From NCBI RefSeq assembly GCF_030654605.1, contig NZ_JAURXB010000060.1, positions 1-64,000 of the forward strand: a stretch of 64,000 nucleotides of DNA, written 5' to 3'. The stretch comes from Bradyrhizobium sp. (GTDB lineage Bacteria > Pseudomonadota > Alphaproteobacteria > Rhizobiales > Xanthobacteraceae). Made by a program: the position numbers and the translations under genes. The first letter of the stretch is position 1. Every line of letters begins with the position of its first letter. The notes under the pieces are model-generated. The model was not told the DNA's origin. It saw only the letters and a list, made by a program, of their open reading frames with translations, and ran no database searches. Below, one piece after another: positions 25,953 through 36,290 of the stretch.

Positions 25953-26635
25953 CACATCTCTCCTTCTGACGTCGTCTTAGCATTCAATTGTGTCGCCTGG
26001 CTCTCGAACAATTGCGGACGCAACCCGCGCATTTCACAGGCCAGAACCTCTGCTGCCGCCTCCTTCTGCCCGGACAGCGCGGTCGTGATGGCGACGTGGT
26101 CGGTATCGGATTTGTGCTGGTTGAGCTTGAAGCTGCCCTCGACCGCTTCCACCGTCATGACCAGACCCACTATCGCTTTCTTCATCGCATCCAGCCGCCC
26201 GGCCGTCATCTTCGACGCCAGCCAGGGCGGTTTCGGCGCCAGCCAGTTTTCGAACTTCGCGCTCAGCGCGTCGAGATGGCGGCCGAGTTCATCGTCGGAC
26301 TGTTTTCGCACGGTGCCTGTCAAGTGCACGGCCTGATACAGCCAGGTTGGCACCTGATCCGGCGACGCGTACCAGTCGGGCGACACATAGGCGTCGGCGC
26401 CGTTCACGGCCATCAGCCAGGACGCGGTTCCGTCGGCAAGGCCCGCCAGCGCGTTATGGCGCGCGACATGGAACGCAGCCAGCGGCGTGCCGTCGTCGGC
26501 ATAGTCGAGGTAAAACGGCAGTGACGAGGCGACCGGCCTGGCGCCGTCCCAGGCGCAGACCGTGCCGAATCCGCGTGCTTCCGCAAACGCGAGGCTGGCG
26601 GCGCGATCGGGCTTGAACATCGGGGGCGTATACAT
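25952..26635 (-). CDS. PaiB-like FMN-binding negative transcriptional regulator
   Basis: A 227-residue PaiB family protein: MYTPPMFKPD at the N-terminus, GTASWLMAVNGADAYVSPDWY in the flavin-binding split barrel, and KLNQHKSDTDH at the C-terminus. Named for Bacillus PaiB, a repressor of sporulation and protease genes, though the proteins look like FMN-binding enzymes with no helix-turn-helix. CGGAG lies six bases upstream of the ATG. It shares its stop with the start of argC. Confidence 0.85.
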   Translation of the reverse strand: MYTPPMFKPDRAASLAFAEARGFGTVCAWDGARPVASSLPFYLDYADDGTPLAAFHVARHNALAGLADGTASWLMAVNGADAYVSPDWYASPDQVPTWLYQAVHLTGTVRKQSDDELGRHLDALSAKFENWLAPKPPWLASKMTAGRLDAMKKAIVGLVMTVEAVEGSFKLNQHKSDTDHVAITTALSGQKEAAAEVLACEMRGLRPQLFESQATQLNAKTTSEGEM

Positions 26636-26970
26636 CGCAAACTCCGGCTGGACGTAGGAGCCGCCGGGGTCAGATCACGCTGGCAAGTATGAGGAAATTG
26701 CCGCGGATCGGGTCCGGCGGCAGGGGCGACAATCTCAGACGCAGACGTCCGCCCATACCGCAGAGCTGCGGCGGCGGCGAGCGATTGACATGGTCACGGC
26801 GTTGGTCATGGGCGCGGGCTATAAGGCCCGGCGCTGTTTTCGTCAAGATGAGTGAACGTCATTCCGGGGTGGTCCATAGGACCAAACCCGGAATCTCGAG
26901 ATTCCCCGATGTGCAATTGCACATCTGAGGTTCGCTCACTTTGCCCGTGCCCCGGAATGACCGCAAAGTG
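26636..26970. other. Intergenic stretch between paiB and the MBL gene
   Basis: 335 bases without a credible gene. The first 220 hold the paiB promoter side, with nothing recognised. The rest is the composite palindromic repeat described separately. Confidence 0.6.
26858..26961. repeat. Composite palindromic dispersed repeat
   Basis: Outer arms GTCATTCCGGGG (26858-26869) and CCCCGGAATGAC (26950-26961) are perfect inverted copies. Between them are three smaller palindromes: GGTCC-N3-GGACC (26871-26883), GGAATCTCGAGATTCC (26890-26905) and GATGTGCAATTGCACATC (26908-26925). It sits at the 3' end of the MBL hydrolase gene. It is not coding. Confidence 0.8.
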
Positions 26971-27960
26971 TCAGATCACGGGGCTCCACGGCGCCGGCAC
27001 CAGCCGGTAGCCGTTGCCATCCTTCTCGACATAACCATTGGCCGGGAACGGATAGTGGAAGCCCTGGACCCGCATCTTGTCGGCCACCAGCATGTCGTAG
27101 ACCTTGCGGCGGGTCGCTTCCGCCATCGCCGGGTCCTGGTCGAACATCAAATGCCAACCTGGATTTTTGACGAACAGCGCCGGAAGGTTGGTGACGTCGG
27201 ACTGGATGAACACCTTGTCGGAACCGGACGACAGAATGAACGAGGTGTGGCCCGGCGTGTGGCCGAACGAAGCCACTGATTGCAGCCCGGGCGCGACGTC
27301 CTTGCCCATTTCGTAGGGCGTCACCTTCTTCTTCAATCCCGCGTCGAAAACGCGACGGGCATTGGCGAAGACGCCCTTCATGCGGTCGCTGGTCTGCTTG
27401 GCCATCTCGCCATCGTCCATGAAATACTTCCACTCGGCGGCCGGCACCAGCACTTCGGCATTCGGGAATGCCAGCACATTGTCTGCCGTCAGCAGGCCGT
27501 TGATGTGGTCGCCGTGAAAATGCGAGATCACCACGATGTCGACGGCTTTTGGATCGAGCCCGGCGGCGGCCATGTTGCTGGCGAACTGCCCGACATTGCC
27601 CTTGCTCGATGCAAAGGCCGCCGGGCCGTTACCGGTGTCGACGACCACGAGCTTGCCGCCGGTATTGATGACCAGCGGCGCGAACTGGATGCTCATCTTG
27701 TCTTTCGGCATGAACGCCTTTTCCAGCGCGGCGTTGACTTCGTCCTTTTTCGCGTTGAGCACGAAGGTATCGCCGAGTGCAAAATTATTGACGCCGTCGG
27801 AGATGACGTTCACCTGGGCGTCGCCGACCTTGTAGCGATAAAAACTGGGCGCCTGCTTGTCGGCCGCAGGTGCTGCGGCTTTGACCGATACATTCGGCAG
27901 CAGCGGCGTGACGGCGAGCGCGGCGGCTCCGGCGAGTGCGTGACGTCGTGTCAGTTCCAT
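26971..27960 (-). CDS. Tat-exported MBL-fold metallo-hydrolase
   Basis: A 329-residue metallo-beta-lactamase-fold enzyme with the metal motif SHFHGDHING (HxHxDH), GHTPGHTSF (third His) and SDVTN (Asp). A twin-arginine signal (ELTRRHALAG, hydrophobic stretch, processing near KAAAP) directs it to the periplasm. Similar proteins include quorum-quenching lactonases and aryl hydrolases, and the substrate is not predictable. GGGAGGA lies about seven bases upstream of the ATG. Confidence 0.9.
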   Translation of the reverse strand: MELTRRHALAGAAALAVTPLLPNVSVKAAAPAADKQAPSFYRYKVGDAQVNVISDGVNNFALGDTFVLNAKKDEVNAALEKAFMPKDKMSIQFAPLVINTGGKLVVVDTGNGPAAFASSKGNVGQFASNMAAAGLDPKAVDIVVISHFHGDHINGLLTADNVLAFPNAEVLVPAAEWKYFMDDGEMAKQTSDRMKGVFANARRVFDAGLKKKVTPYEMGKDVAPGLQSVASFGHTPGHTSFILSSGSDKVFIQSDVTNLPALFVKNPGWHLMFDQDPAMAEATRRKVYDMLVADKMRVQGFHYPFPANGYVEKDGNGYRLVPAPWSPVI

Positions 27961-28133
27961 CGTGATGTCCTCCCAGTGAGTTGGTTCGATGAGCGCGGAA
28001 TTCCCGTTTCTCGGTGTCGGGCCGGCTTTACCAGTGTTCCAAACGCAATGCTCACACCGGCGCGGCGCAATACCTGGCGTCCAAAGTGGCTAACACCCCT
28101 GCCCGCTGCATATTCCAGCCGACCGGTGCGCGC

Positions 28134-28664
28134 TCAGACAGCCCGCCACAGCCATCCGGCGATATGCGCCATCACATCGCCGAACAGCAGCAACACCGCC
28201 GACCAGACCAGCGCGGATGAAAAATTCGCAATTTGAAACCGCCAGTACGGCATCTCGAATATCCCGGCAGCGAGCGGCACCGAGGCCCGCAACGGTCCGA
28301 AAAACCGCCCGATGAAAATGCTGGGCACGCCCCAGTCTTTCACAAAGGCTTCGCCGCGCGGCAACAACTCCGGGTAGCGCGACAGCGGCCACATCTCGGC
28401 GACGTGTTCCTTGTATTTGAAGCCAAACCAGTAGGAGACCCAATCACCGAGTGCGGCGCCCACCCCGCCGGCCAGCCAGACCGGCCAGAAGCTGATGCCG
28501 CTGACGCCGATCAGCGCACCGATCGCCACCAGTGCCCCCCAGGCCGGGACCAGCAGCGATAAAAAGGCGAGCGATTCGGCGAACGCCAGCACGAATACGA
28601 TGGGGGCCGCCCAGACCTGATGGTCGCGCACGAAGTCAGCCACAGCGCGCGTAAAATCTCCCAT
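28134..28664 (-). CDS. DedA-family membrane protein
   Basis: A 176-residue polytopic protein with DedA (SNARE-associated/VTT) features: a re-entrant segment ESLAFLSLLVPAWG and the basic motif FIGRFFGPLRASVPLAAG. DedA proteins are linked to undecaprenyl phosphate or phospholipid flipping and membrane homeostasis. The start at ATG 28664 places the first helix close to the N-terminus; longer in-frame starts add a soluble tail not seen in the family. Confidence 0.87.
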   Translation of the reverse strand: MGDFTRAVADFVRDHQVWAAPIVFVLAFAESLAFLSLLVPAWGALVAIGALIGVSGISFWPVWLAGGVGAALGDWVSYWFGFKYKEHVAEMWPLSRYPELLPRGEAFVKDWGVPSIFIGRFFGPLRASVPLAAGIFEMPYWRFQIANFSSALVWSAVLLLFGDVMAHIAGWLWRAV

Positions 28665-28904
28665 ATTTAGAAAGCCTTCCCCGGCAGCCGGCTGATTGAA
28701 CGGGCATTGAACCTTTCTGCGATTGCAATGCAAGGACAGGTAGACCACCCCCTTCCGCGACATCAAGTCACAAAGCCGGGGACCGCGCGTGAACTGCGGC
28801 TCACTTGGAACGAGCGGCCCGCCCGTCACTTTTTGAGCTCATCCATGGCATAGTCAGGCAGATCGATTCGCTGCGCCGCGGGCGCGCGCAACACATGAAA
28901 AGCT

Positions 28905-30962
<2,058 letters not shown>

Positions 30963-31189
30963 GTCGCAGGACGGGCCAAAGATCGCCTAAAATGGCTCGA
31001 TTCCGTCGTTTCGGAGAAGATTTGCCGTTTTTGTCAGCAAATTTGCTTCCATTCGTTTTCGGCCAAGTGTGTTTCTCCGGTAACAGCATTTTGGACGGAA
31101 CCGGTTATAGTTTGGCTACGGTTTGAGATTCTTCGAATTCGAAAATTAAACGCTGGTCCGGATCGACCGCCAATTACTGGGGAACGAAT

Positions 31190-31993
31190 ATGAAAAAGTT
31201 GGTCGTCGCACTGACCGCGATCGCGGCATTCACCGCCCCGGCGCTCGCCGCCGACATGGCTCCCCGTTATGCCAAGGCAGCTCCTGCTCCGGTCGCTTAT
31301 GCGCCGTCATGGACCGGCTGCTACATCGCCGGCGGCGGTGGCTTCGGCATGTGGAACCAGGAAAACACCACCTACGACAACCTCACCGTACCGCGAACCC
31401 AGGTCACGGCGACGGAAACCGCCGGCGGCCGCGGTTACTTCGGCACGGTTGGTGCGGGTTGTGACTATCAATTCCCGGCCATGGGCACCAGCTTCGTCAT
31501 TGGTGTAAACGGTGACTACGATTTCGCCAGCATCAAGGGCCAGCATGGTAACGGCTTTATGGGCACGGTTGGTCAGGAGAAAATGAGCTCGGCATGGTCG
31601 CTCGGCGGACGCGTGGGCTGGGTCGCGCTTCCGAACCTGCTGACCTATTTCTCGGTTGGCTACACGGAAGCGACTTTTGACCGGCAGAACTACACCAACA
31701 ACCTCTTCGTAGCTCCCGCCGGTGGCGCTTCGTTTTTCTACACCGACAAGCAGACCTACAAGGGCTGGTACATCGGCGCCGGCGATGAGTACGCGCTGAA
31801 TTTCCTGCCCGGCCTGTTCTGGAAGACCGAGTATCGCTTCTCGGAGTTCGACGTGAAGAGCAATCCTTATCGCTTCGTGGCGACCGGTGCCGCCACCCAG
31901 TGGTCCGACGACTCCAAGAAGTACGTCCACACCATCCGCAGCGAGCTGGTTTACCGTTTCAACTGGGGTGGCCCGGTCGTCGCGAAGTACTGA
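31190..31993 (+). CDS. Omp31-like outer membrane beta-barrel protein
   Basis: A 267-residue outer membrane protein with a cleavable signal (MKKLVVALTAIAAFTAPALA then AD) and alternating aromatic beta-strands, ending in a strand FNWGGPVVAKY. It belongs to the outer membrane immunogenic protein/Omp25-Omp31 family common in Hyphomicrobiales. Codon use looks more biased than its neighbours, as expected for an abundant protein. A strong terminator at 32018-32045 follows, so it is probably monocistronic. Confidence 0.9.
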   Translation: MKKLVVALTAIAAFTAPALAADMAPRYAKAAPAPVAYAPSWTGCYIAGGGGFGMWNQENTTYDNLTVPRTQVTATETAGGRGYFGTVGAGCDYQFPAMGTSFVIGVNGDYDFASIKGQHGNGFMGTVGQEKMSSAWSLGGRVGWVALPNLLTYFSVGYTEATFDRQNYTNNLFVAPAGGASFFYTDKQTYKGWYIGAGDEYALNFLPGLFWKTEYRFSEFDVKSNPYRFVATGAATQWSDDSKKYVHTIRSELVYRFNWGGPVVAKY

Positions 31994-32017
31994 TCTCTCC
32001 CGAACTGACCAACTCGA

Positions 32018-32045
32018 AAGCCCCGGCATTTGCCGGGGCTTTTTT
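32018..32045 (+). terminator. Intrinsic terminator after the outer membrane protein gene
   Basis: A perfect 10-bp stem, AAGCCCCGGC (32018-32027) with GCCGGGGCTT (32032-32041), a 4-nt loop and T-run to 32045. Confidence 0.92.
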
Positions 32046-32161
32046 GTGTCTTGCCGAAGGATGATCTGGCGGAGTCGTCGTTTCCTCCCCCTTGCCCTCC
32101 CCGCACAAGCGCAGCACTCTGGCAGCCGCGCGATTTCTGCGGCTACCAGCGAGCAAGACCC

Positions 32162-32350
32162 ATGCGTATATGGCTTCCGATCATCGGTTTCCTCGCACTC
32201 GCGATCGGGCTGCTGTGGATCGGCCAGGGCACCGGCGTGATCGCCTGGCCGGCATCGAGCTTCATGATCAAGCAGACCCAGTGGGCCTGGTACGGCGCCG
32301 CGCTGGCAGCGCTCGGGGCGACCCTGATCTGGCGCGGCAGGCGCTCATGA
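32162..32350 (+). CDS. Small two-helix membrane protein
   Basis: A 62-residue protein with two membrane helices (about residues 4-22 and 43-57) joined by GQGTGVIAWPASSFMIKQ. The Pro/Ser-containing loop and compact form suggest a genuine small protein, but no function is known. The start at ATG 32162 places the first helix right at the N-terminus. There is only a weak ribosome site. Confidence 0.6.
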   Translation: MRIWLPIIGFLALAIGLLWIGQGTGVIAWPASSFMIKQTQWAWYGAALAALGATLIWRGRRS

Positions 32351-32352
32351 CC

Positions 32353-32447
32353 CGTCATGGCCGGGCTTGTCCCGGCCATCCACGTTTTCCTGCTTGAATT
32401 CCGCGAAAAGAAAGACGTGGATGCCCGGCACAAGGCCGGGCATGACG
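32353..32447. repeat. Imperfect inverted repeat upstream of the SDR gene
   Basis: Left arm begins CGTCATGGCCGGG and contains CATCCACGT; the right arm contains ACGTGGATG and ends GGGCATGACG. The two form a long imperfect hairpin. It occupies the whole gap between the small membrane protein gene and the SDR gene, so any SDR promoter must be in it or upstream. Confidence 0.7.
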
Positions 32448-32468
32448 CGAGAAAGAGGGACACCCGCC

Positions 32469-33239
32469 ATGGCAACCAAACTCTTCGATCTCTCCGGCAA
32501 GGTGGCCATCGTCACCGGCGGCAATGGCGGCATCGGGCTCGGCATGGCGCGGGGGCTGGCGGAAGCCGGCGCCGACATAGCGGTGGTCGGGCGCAATGAA
32601 GCGAAATCGACGGCCGCGGCCGCCGAACTCAGGGCGTGCGGCGTCAAGGCGATCGCCGTCACCGCCGACGTCACCGACAAGGCTGATGTCGCGGCCATGG
32701 TCGAACGCGTCGCAAAAGACCTCGGCCGCATCGACATTCTCGTCAACAATGCCGGCATCAACATCCGCAAGCCGCCGCACGCGCTCGAACTCGAGGAATG
32801 GGACAGCGTCATCAAGACCAATCTCACCAGCGCCTTCCTGTGCTCGAAGGCGGCCCACCCCGCCATGAAGGCGGCCGGCGGCGGCAAGATCATCAATATC
32901 GGCTCGATGCTGTCGATCTTCGGCACCAGCTTCGCGCCGGCCTATGCCGCCAGCAAGGGCGGCATCGTGCAGTTCACCCGCTCCTGCGCAGTGGCCTGGG
33001 CCGCTGACAATATCCAGGCCAACGCCATCCTGCCGGGCTGGATCGACACCGACCTGACCAGGCGCGCCCGCGCAGAGATCGACGGCCTGCACGACAAGGT
33101 GCTGGCGCGCACGCCGGCGGCGCGCTGGGGCGCCATCGCCGACTTCGCGGGCATCGCGGTGTTTCTGTCATCGAGCGCCTCGGACTTCGTCACCGGCACC
33201 GCGATCCCGGTCGATGGCGGGTTCTCGATCATGGGCTAG
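32469..33239 (+). CDS. Short-chain dehydrogenase/reductase
   Basis: A 256-residue classical SDR with TGGNGGIG, VNNAGIN, the catalytic YAASKGG and GWIDTDLT, the pattern of gluconate or 3-oxoacyl reductase-type SDRs. The start is ATG 32469, with GAGGG about ten bases upstream; a longer frame starting at 32367 would translate the dispersed repeat and is rejected. Substrate unknown. Confidence 0.87.
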   Translation: MATKLFDLSGKVAIVTGGNGGIGLGMARGLAEAGADIAVVGRNEAKSTAAAAELRACGVKAIAVTADVTDKADVAAMVERVAKDLGRIDILVNNAGINIRKPPHALELEEWDSVIKTNLTSAFLCSKAAHPAMKAAGGGKIINIGSMLSIFGTSFAPAYAASKGGIVQFTRSCAVAWAADNIQANAILPGWIDTDLTRRARAEIDGLHDKVLARTPAARWGAIADFAGIAVFLSSSASDFVTGTAIPVDGGFSIMG

Positions 33240-33671
33240 GGCCGGCGATCCCGTGCGCAGCCGTGGCTGCGCCTGCCGCAGGGGCCTCCAGAGAAGAATC
33301 TCGAAAACAACCCCATGAACAGTAGCGCTCGCCGTTGTTAGCGGTGCGGAGCTACCGGCGAATGGGCATGCACGGGCCGCCCCCGACGGCCGACCCGACG
33401 CGCGGTGATGCCCCGCAGCCACGGCAACGGGCTCGGTGACCGGCAGCGGCGATCGCCGCGATCGCGATGATCGAAATTCCCACGCTCCAATGCAGGACGA
33501 TCGACACCGTGTCGTAGCGATCTCGATCCTTTGGCATACCGGATCCTTGCAATCGGACGCGCGCCGGACGATCCATATGGTAATTGTACCGCCGCGACAC
33601 GTCATGCCATTGCGGTGGATCAACCGCAGGCGCGCGGCGCCGGGTTCAGGCGCACGAAGAACATGTTCCGG
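33240..33671. other. Intergenic stretch with a degraded cytochrome b561 fragment
   Basis: 432 bases between a plus-strand SDR gene and a minus-strand cytochrome c gene (convergent). The only recognisable content is a short b561-like fragment on the minus strand (see the pseudogene entry). No tRNA, hairpin terminator or intact gene was seen. Confidence 0.55.
33352..33537 (-). pseudogene. Fragment resembling the N-terminus of cytochrome b561
   Basis: Frame starting MPKDRDRYDTVSIVLHWSVG followed by one hydrophobic helix. The RYDTVxIxLHW pattern, where the His is a haem ligand, is the hallmark start of cytochrome b561 family proteins. After one helix the reading becomes Arg/Gly-rich and stops; the remaining three helices are absent in all frames. 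It lies just upstream of nothing obvious but next to a diheme cytochrome c gene, so it may be the relic of an electron-transfer pair. Confidence 0.5.
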
Positions 33672-34475
33672 TCACTTCGACGGCAAGGTCCGGGCGAATG
33701 CCAGAACATCGATGGCATCCTTGAGAGGAAAGCCGCGCAGGTTGATCATCGCCGCGCCCGGATGTGCGTTGCGAATCTTGTGCAGCACCTCGTGCGGGAA
33801 GCTGTTGGCCTCGGTGCCGATATACGCCGGCTCCTTGTCGGTGCCCCAGTTGAGTGCGCGACCGTCGAAGCCGTGGCAGGCGGCGCATGTGGTCTGGAAC
33901 AGCCCGGCGCCTCGCGCAGGATCGCCTTTTGCGTTCCCGGTTTTCAGGTCGATCAGACGATCGGCATTGTCCTGGCCCCGGCTGACGAAGATCGCGACGC
34001 GCCGCAATTCCTCGTCATTGATCATGTCTTCCTTGTAGCCGTGAGGGGCCGCCCGCAGCAGCGTCATGATCCGCTTCACGTCTCGTCCGAAGGCCCGGCG
34101 TATGCCCGTGATGCCGGTATACCGCTCGCCGCTGCCGTACAGTCCGTCCTTGCCGTTGTAGTCCCAGCCGTGACATTCCACACAGCGCCAGGTGTTCGCG
34201 CCCGAGCGCCGCCCGCTCTTCGGATAGGCGGGGTGCGTGCTTTCGGGCTTCTTGCGATCCAGCGATTCCCACCAATTGTCGTAGATGCGCCCGCCCGCCG
34301 CGCGTAACCAGACTTCAGTGGGCTGCCGCGGCGACCCATGGATAAAGTCGGCGAGGCTGCCATGCTCCGCCGGCTCGGCGGCGCCTTTGCCTTCCTGCGC
34401 GCAAAGCGCCTGGACGCCCGACAGCAGCAGGCCTGCAGCAACAAGCGTTGCAAGCATTCGTCGGGTCGCACCCAT
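33672..34475 (-). CDS. Periplasmic diheme c-type cytochrome
   Basis: A 267-residue protein with a signal peptide (about residues 7-26) and two haem-binding motifs, CVECH (98-102) and CAACH (197-201), giving two cytochrome c domains. The second domain is the classic small class (GAGLFQTTCAACHGFDGRALNWG). An electron carrier or donor subunit is likely, but the redox partner is not identified. ATG 34475 is chosen because it places the signal at the N-terminus; longer frames add a basic leader. It is transcribed in the same direction as the secreted caspase gene upstream, 132 bp away. Confidence 0.82.
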   Translation of the reverse strand: MGATRRMLATLVAAGLLLSGVQALCAQEGKGAAEPAEHGSLADFIHGSPRQPTEVWLRAAGGRIYDNWWESLDRKKPESTHPAYPKSGRRSGANTWRCVECHGWDYNGKDGLYGSGERYTGITGIRRAFGRDVKRIMTLLRAAPHGYKEDMINDEELRRVAIFVSRGQDNADRLIDLKTGNAKGDPARGAGLFQTTCAACHGFDGRALNWGTDKEPAYIGTEANSFPHEVLHKIRNAHPGAAMINLRGFPLKDAIDVLAFARTLPSK

Positions 34476-34607
34476 GGCAATACGATCTCTCAGCGTCCGG
34501 TACGACCGAAGCCTATTCAGGAACCGCGCGGGTGAGCAAGCAAATTTCGCCTGGATTGTTCGGGGTCTCACAATCGCGCCTGCTGTCGGCGTTCGACTTC
34601 GCATCCA

Positions 34608-36128
34608 CTAGCGCCGAAAGCTCTTGATCTCCGACACGCTGCCGTCGCGGTAGGTCAATTCCACCGAGACCGATCTGGTTGCGGGCGCGAGTTTCAGATA
34701 GGGCTGCGACGCGTGCGGAATCGCGCTGGGATCCCTGGGATCGCAGGGCGGCATTTTCAGCACCTTGTCCGGCACCGCACTGTCGATGCCGACGCGCACT
34801 TCGCGGATCGCGCAGCGATACGACATCAGGTGCGTGTAATAGACCAGCAGCCCGTTGAACTCGCGGAACGACAGCCAGCTGGTCGCGGTCATGTCGAGGA
34901 TCTTGCGCTGGTCGCGGATCAGCGCGGCCTCGGGATCGAACCGGATCGGGAACGGCCCCTGCAATTCGCCCTGGGCGTCGACATAGCGGACCTGGATGGT
35001 GGCCGCCGGCGCGTCGGCGGGAAGCTCGATCGAGGGATTGGGCATCCGCTTGCGGGTGCGCGGATCGAGCGTGTCGATGAAGCCGGTCTCGCGGAAGGTG
35101 CTGGTCTCGCCGATCCGCCAGGAAATCCCCAGCGTCGGGTCGGCGATCGAGAACACCACGGTCCAGCCGCCATTGTGGCGCGAGAACGCGGCGATCGGCG
35201 CATTGACGGACTCGTTCGCCGGCGCGAGGCGCTGCACCGGCGGCAGTGCCGCGACCTGCTGCAGCGGCTCGGCCGATTTTGCGGGTTGCGCCGCCGCTTC
35301 GGCCGGCGACTCTGCGGGCTTCCTGGCCAGACCGTTGAGGAACACGTCGTCGACCATCTGGTCGAAATAGACCGGGATCTGCTTGTGGCGCACGGTCTCC
35401 GCGAGTTCGCTGACCAGGCGCCGCGTGCGCTGCGCAACCTGGACCAGGTTGGCGCCCGGCTCCGTGAGCTGCCTGGCGAACGTTCGCGTGAACACCGAAT
35501 TGGGATTGTCGTCATTGTTGGAGAGACGATCGAGCGCGGTCTGCCGGGGGCCCGCTGAGAAGATCGAGAACACGCCTTCGGGCAATTGCGTCATCGGCGC
35601 GAGGCCGCCGCCACCGGCGACCGCACGGGTGCCCTGGCGTTCGAACGGATTGTTGCGGCAGGCATCGAACACCAGGATCGCGGTGCGCACCTTCTTGTTC
35701 TGCAGCCGCTCGATGATGCGGTCAGCGAGAACTGATGCGTCGCGCACCAGTTCTTCCTGCCCCTCGGTCGCGGGCGGCACGTCGGTCGGAAGCAGGAAGT
35801 TCTGGCCCGCGATCTCGAAACCGTGGCCGGCATAGAAGAAGAACGCGGTGTCGCCGGGCCCGACCGCCTTGTCGAACGCCAGCAGCGTCTGGCTGAAGGC
35901 GGCGCGCGTCTGGTTCTCCGCGACCATCACGGTAAAGCCGAGCTGCTTCAGCGTATCGCCCATGGTGCGGGCGTCGTTGACCGCCTTCTGCAGTTTCGGA
36001 ACGTTCCGGTAGTCGTTGTTGCCGACGACCAGCGCGACGCGCATTTCCGCCTGCGCAGGGGCGGCAAGCGCCAGCACGGTGGCCGCAATACTGCCGATCG
36101 CCAGAAATCTGGAAAGCCAACGCATCAT
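34608..36128 (-). CDS. Secreted caspase-family (peptidase C14) protein
   Basis: A 506-residue protein with a Sec signal (about 1-27, ending AQA) followed at once by a caspase p20 domain: VALVVGNNDYRNVPKLQ, His102 in FFYAGHGFE and Cys157 in VFDACRNNPF. Both catalytic residues are intact. Ala/Pro-rich linkers follow, then a C-terminal beta-rich region without a recognised family. AGGGA lies five bases upstream of ATG 36128. Signal-bearing caspases of this kind are widespread in rhizobia-like genomes with little known of their role. Confidence 0.88.
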   Translation of the reverse strand: MMRWLSRFLAIGSIAATVLALAAPAQAEMRVALVVGNNDYRNVPKLQKAVNDARTMGDTLKQLGFTVMVAENQTRAAFSQTLLAFDKAVGPGDTAFFFYAGHGFEIAGQNFLLPTDVPPATEGQEELVRDASVLADRIIERLQNKKVRTAILVFDACRNNPFERQGTRAVAGGGGLAPMTQLPEGVFSIFSAGPRQTALDRLSNNDDNPNSVFTRTFARQLTEPGANLVQVAQRTRRLVSELAETVRHKQIPVYFDQMVDDVFLNGLARKPAESPAEAAAQPAKSAEPLQQVAALPPVQRLAPANESVNAPIAAFSRHNGGWTVVFSIADPTLGISWRIGETSTFRETGFIDTLDPRTRKRMPNPSIELPADAPAATIQVRYVDAQGELQGPFPIRFDPEAALIRDQRKILDMTATSWLSFREFNGLLVYYTHLMSYRCAIREVRVGIDSAVPDKVLKMPPCDPRDPSAIPHASQPYLKLAPATRSVSVELTYRDGSVSEIKSFRR

Positions 36129-36290
36129 GGAGTTCCCTGCCCGCACGACTCATCCACGGCCCGTGCCAGCCATCCTATGCCGTAGTCGGTATACCCGCGC
36201 CAACGGTTCAATCCCGTGGCCCGCGCCGGAAATGCGGTGATCGGCACCCAAAAACAGTCAGGCCGGCCATGTGCCGTTGTTGCGGCGTCC

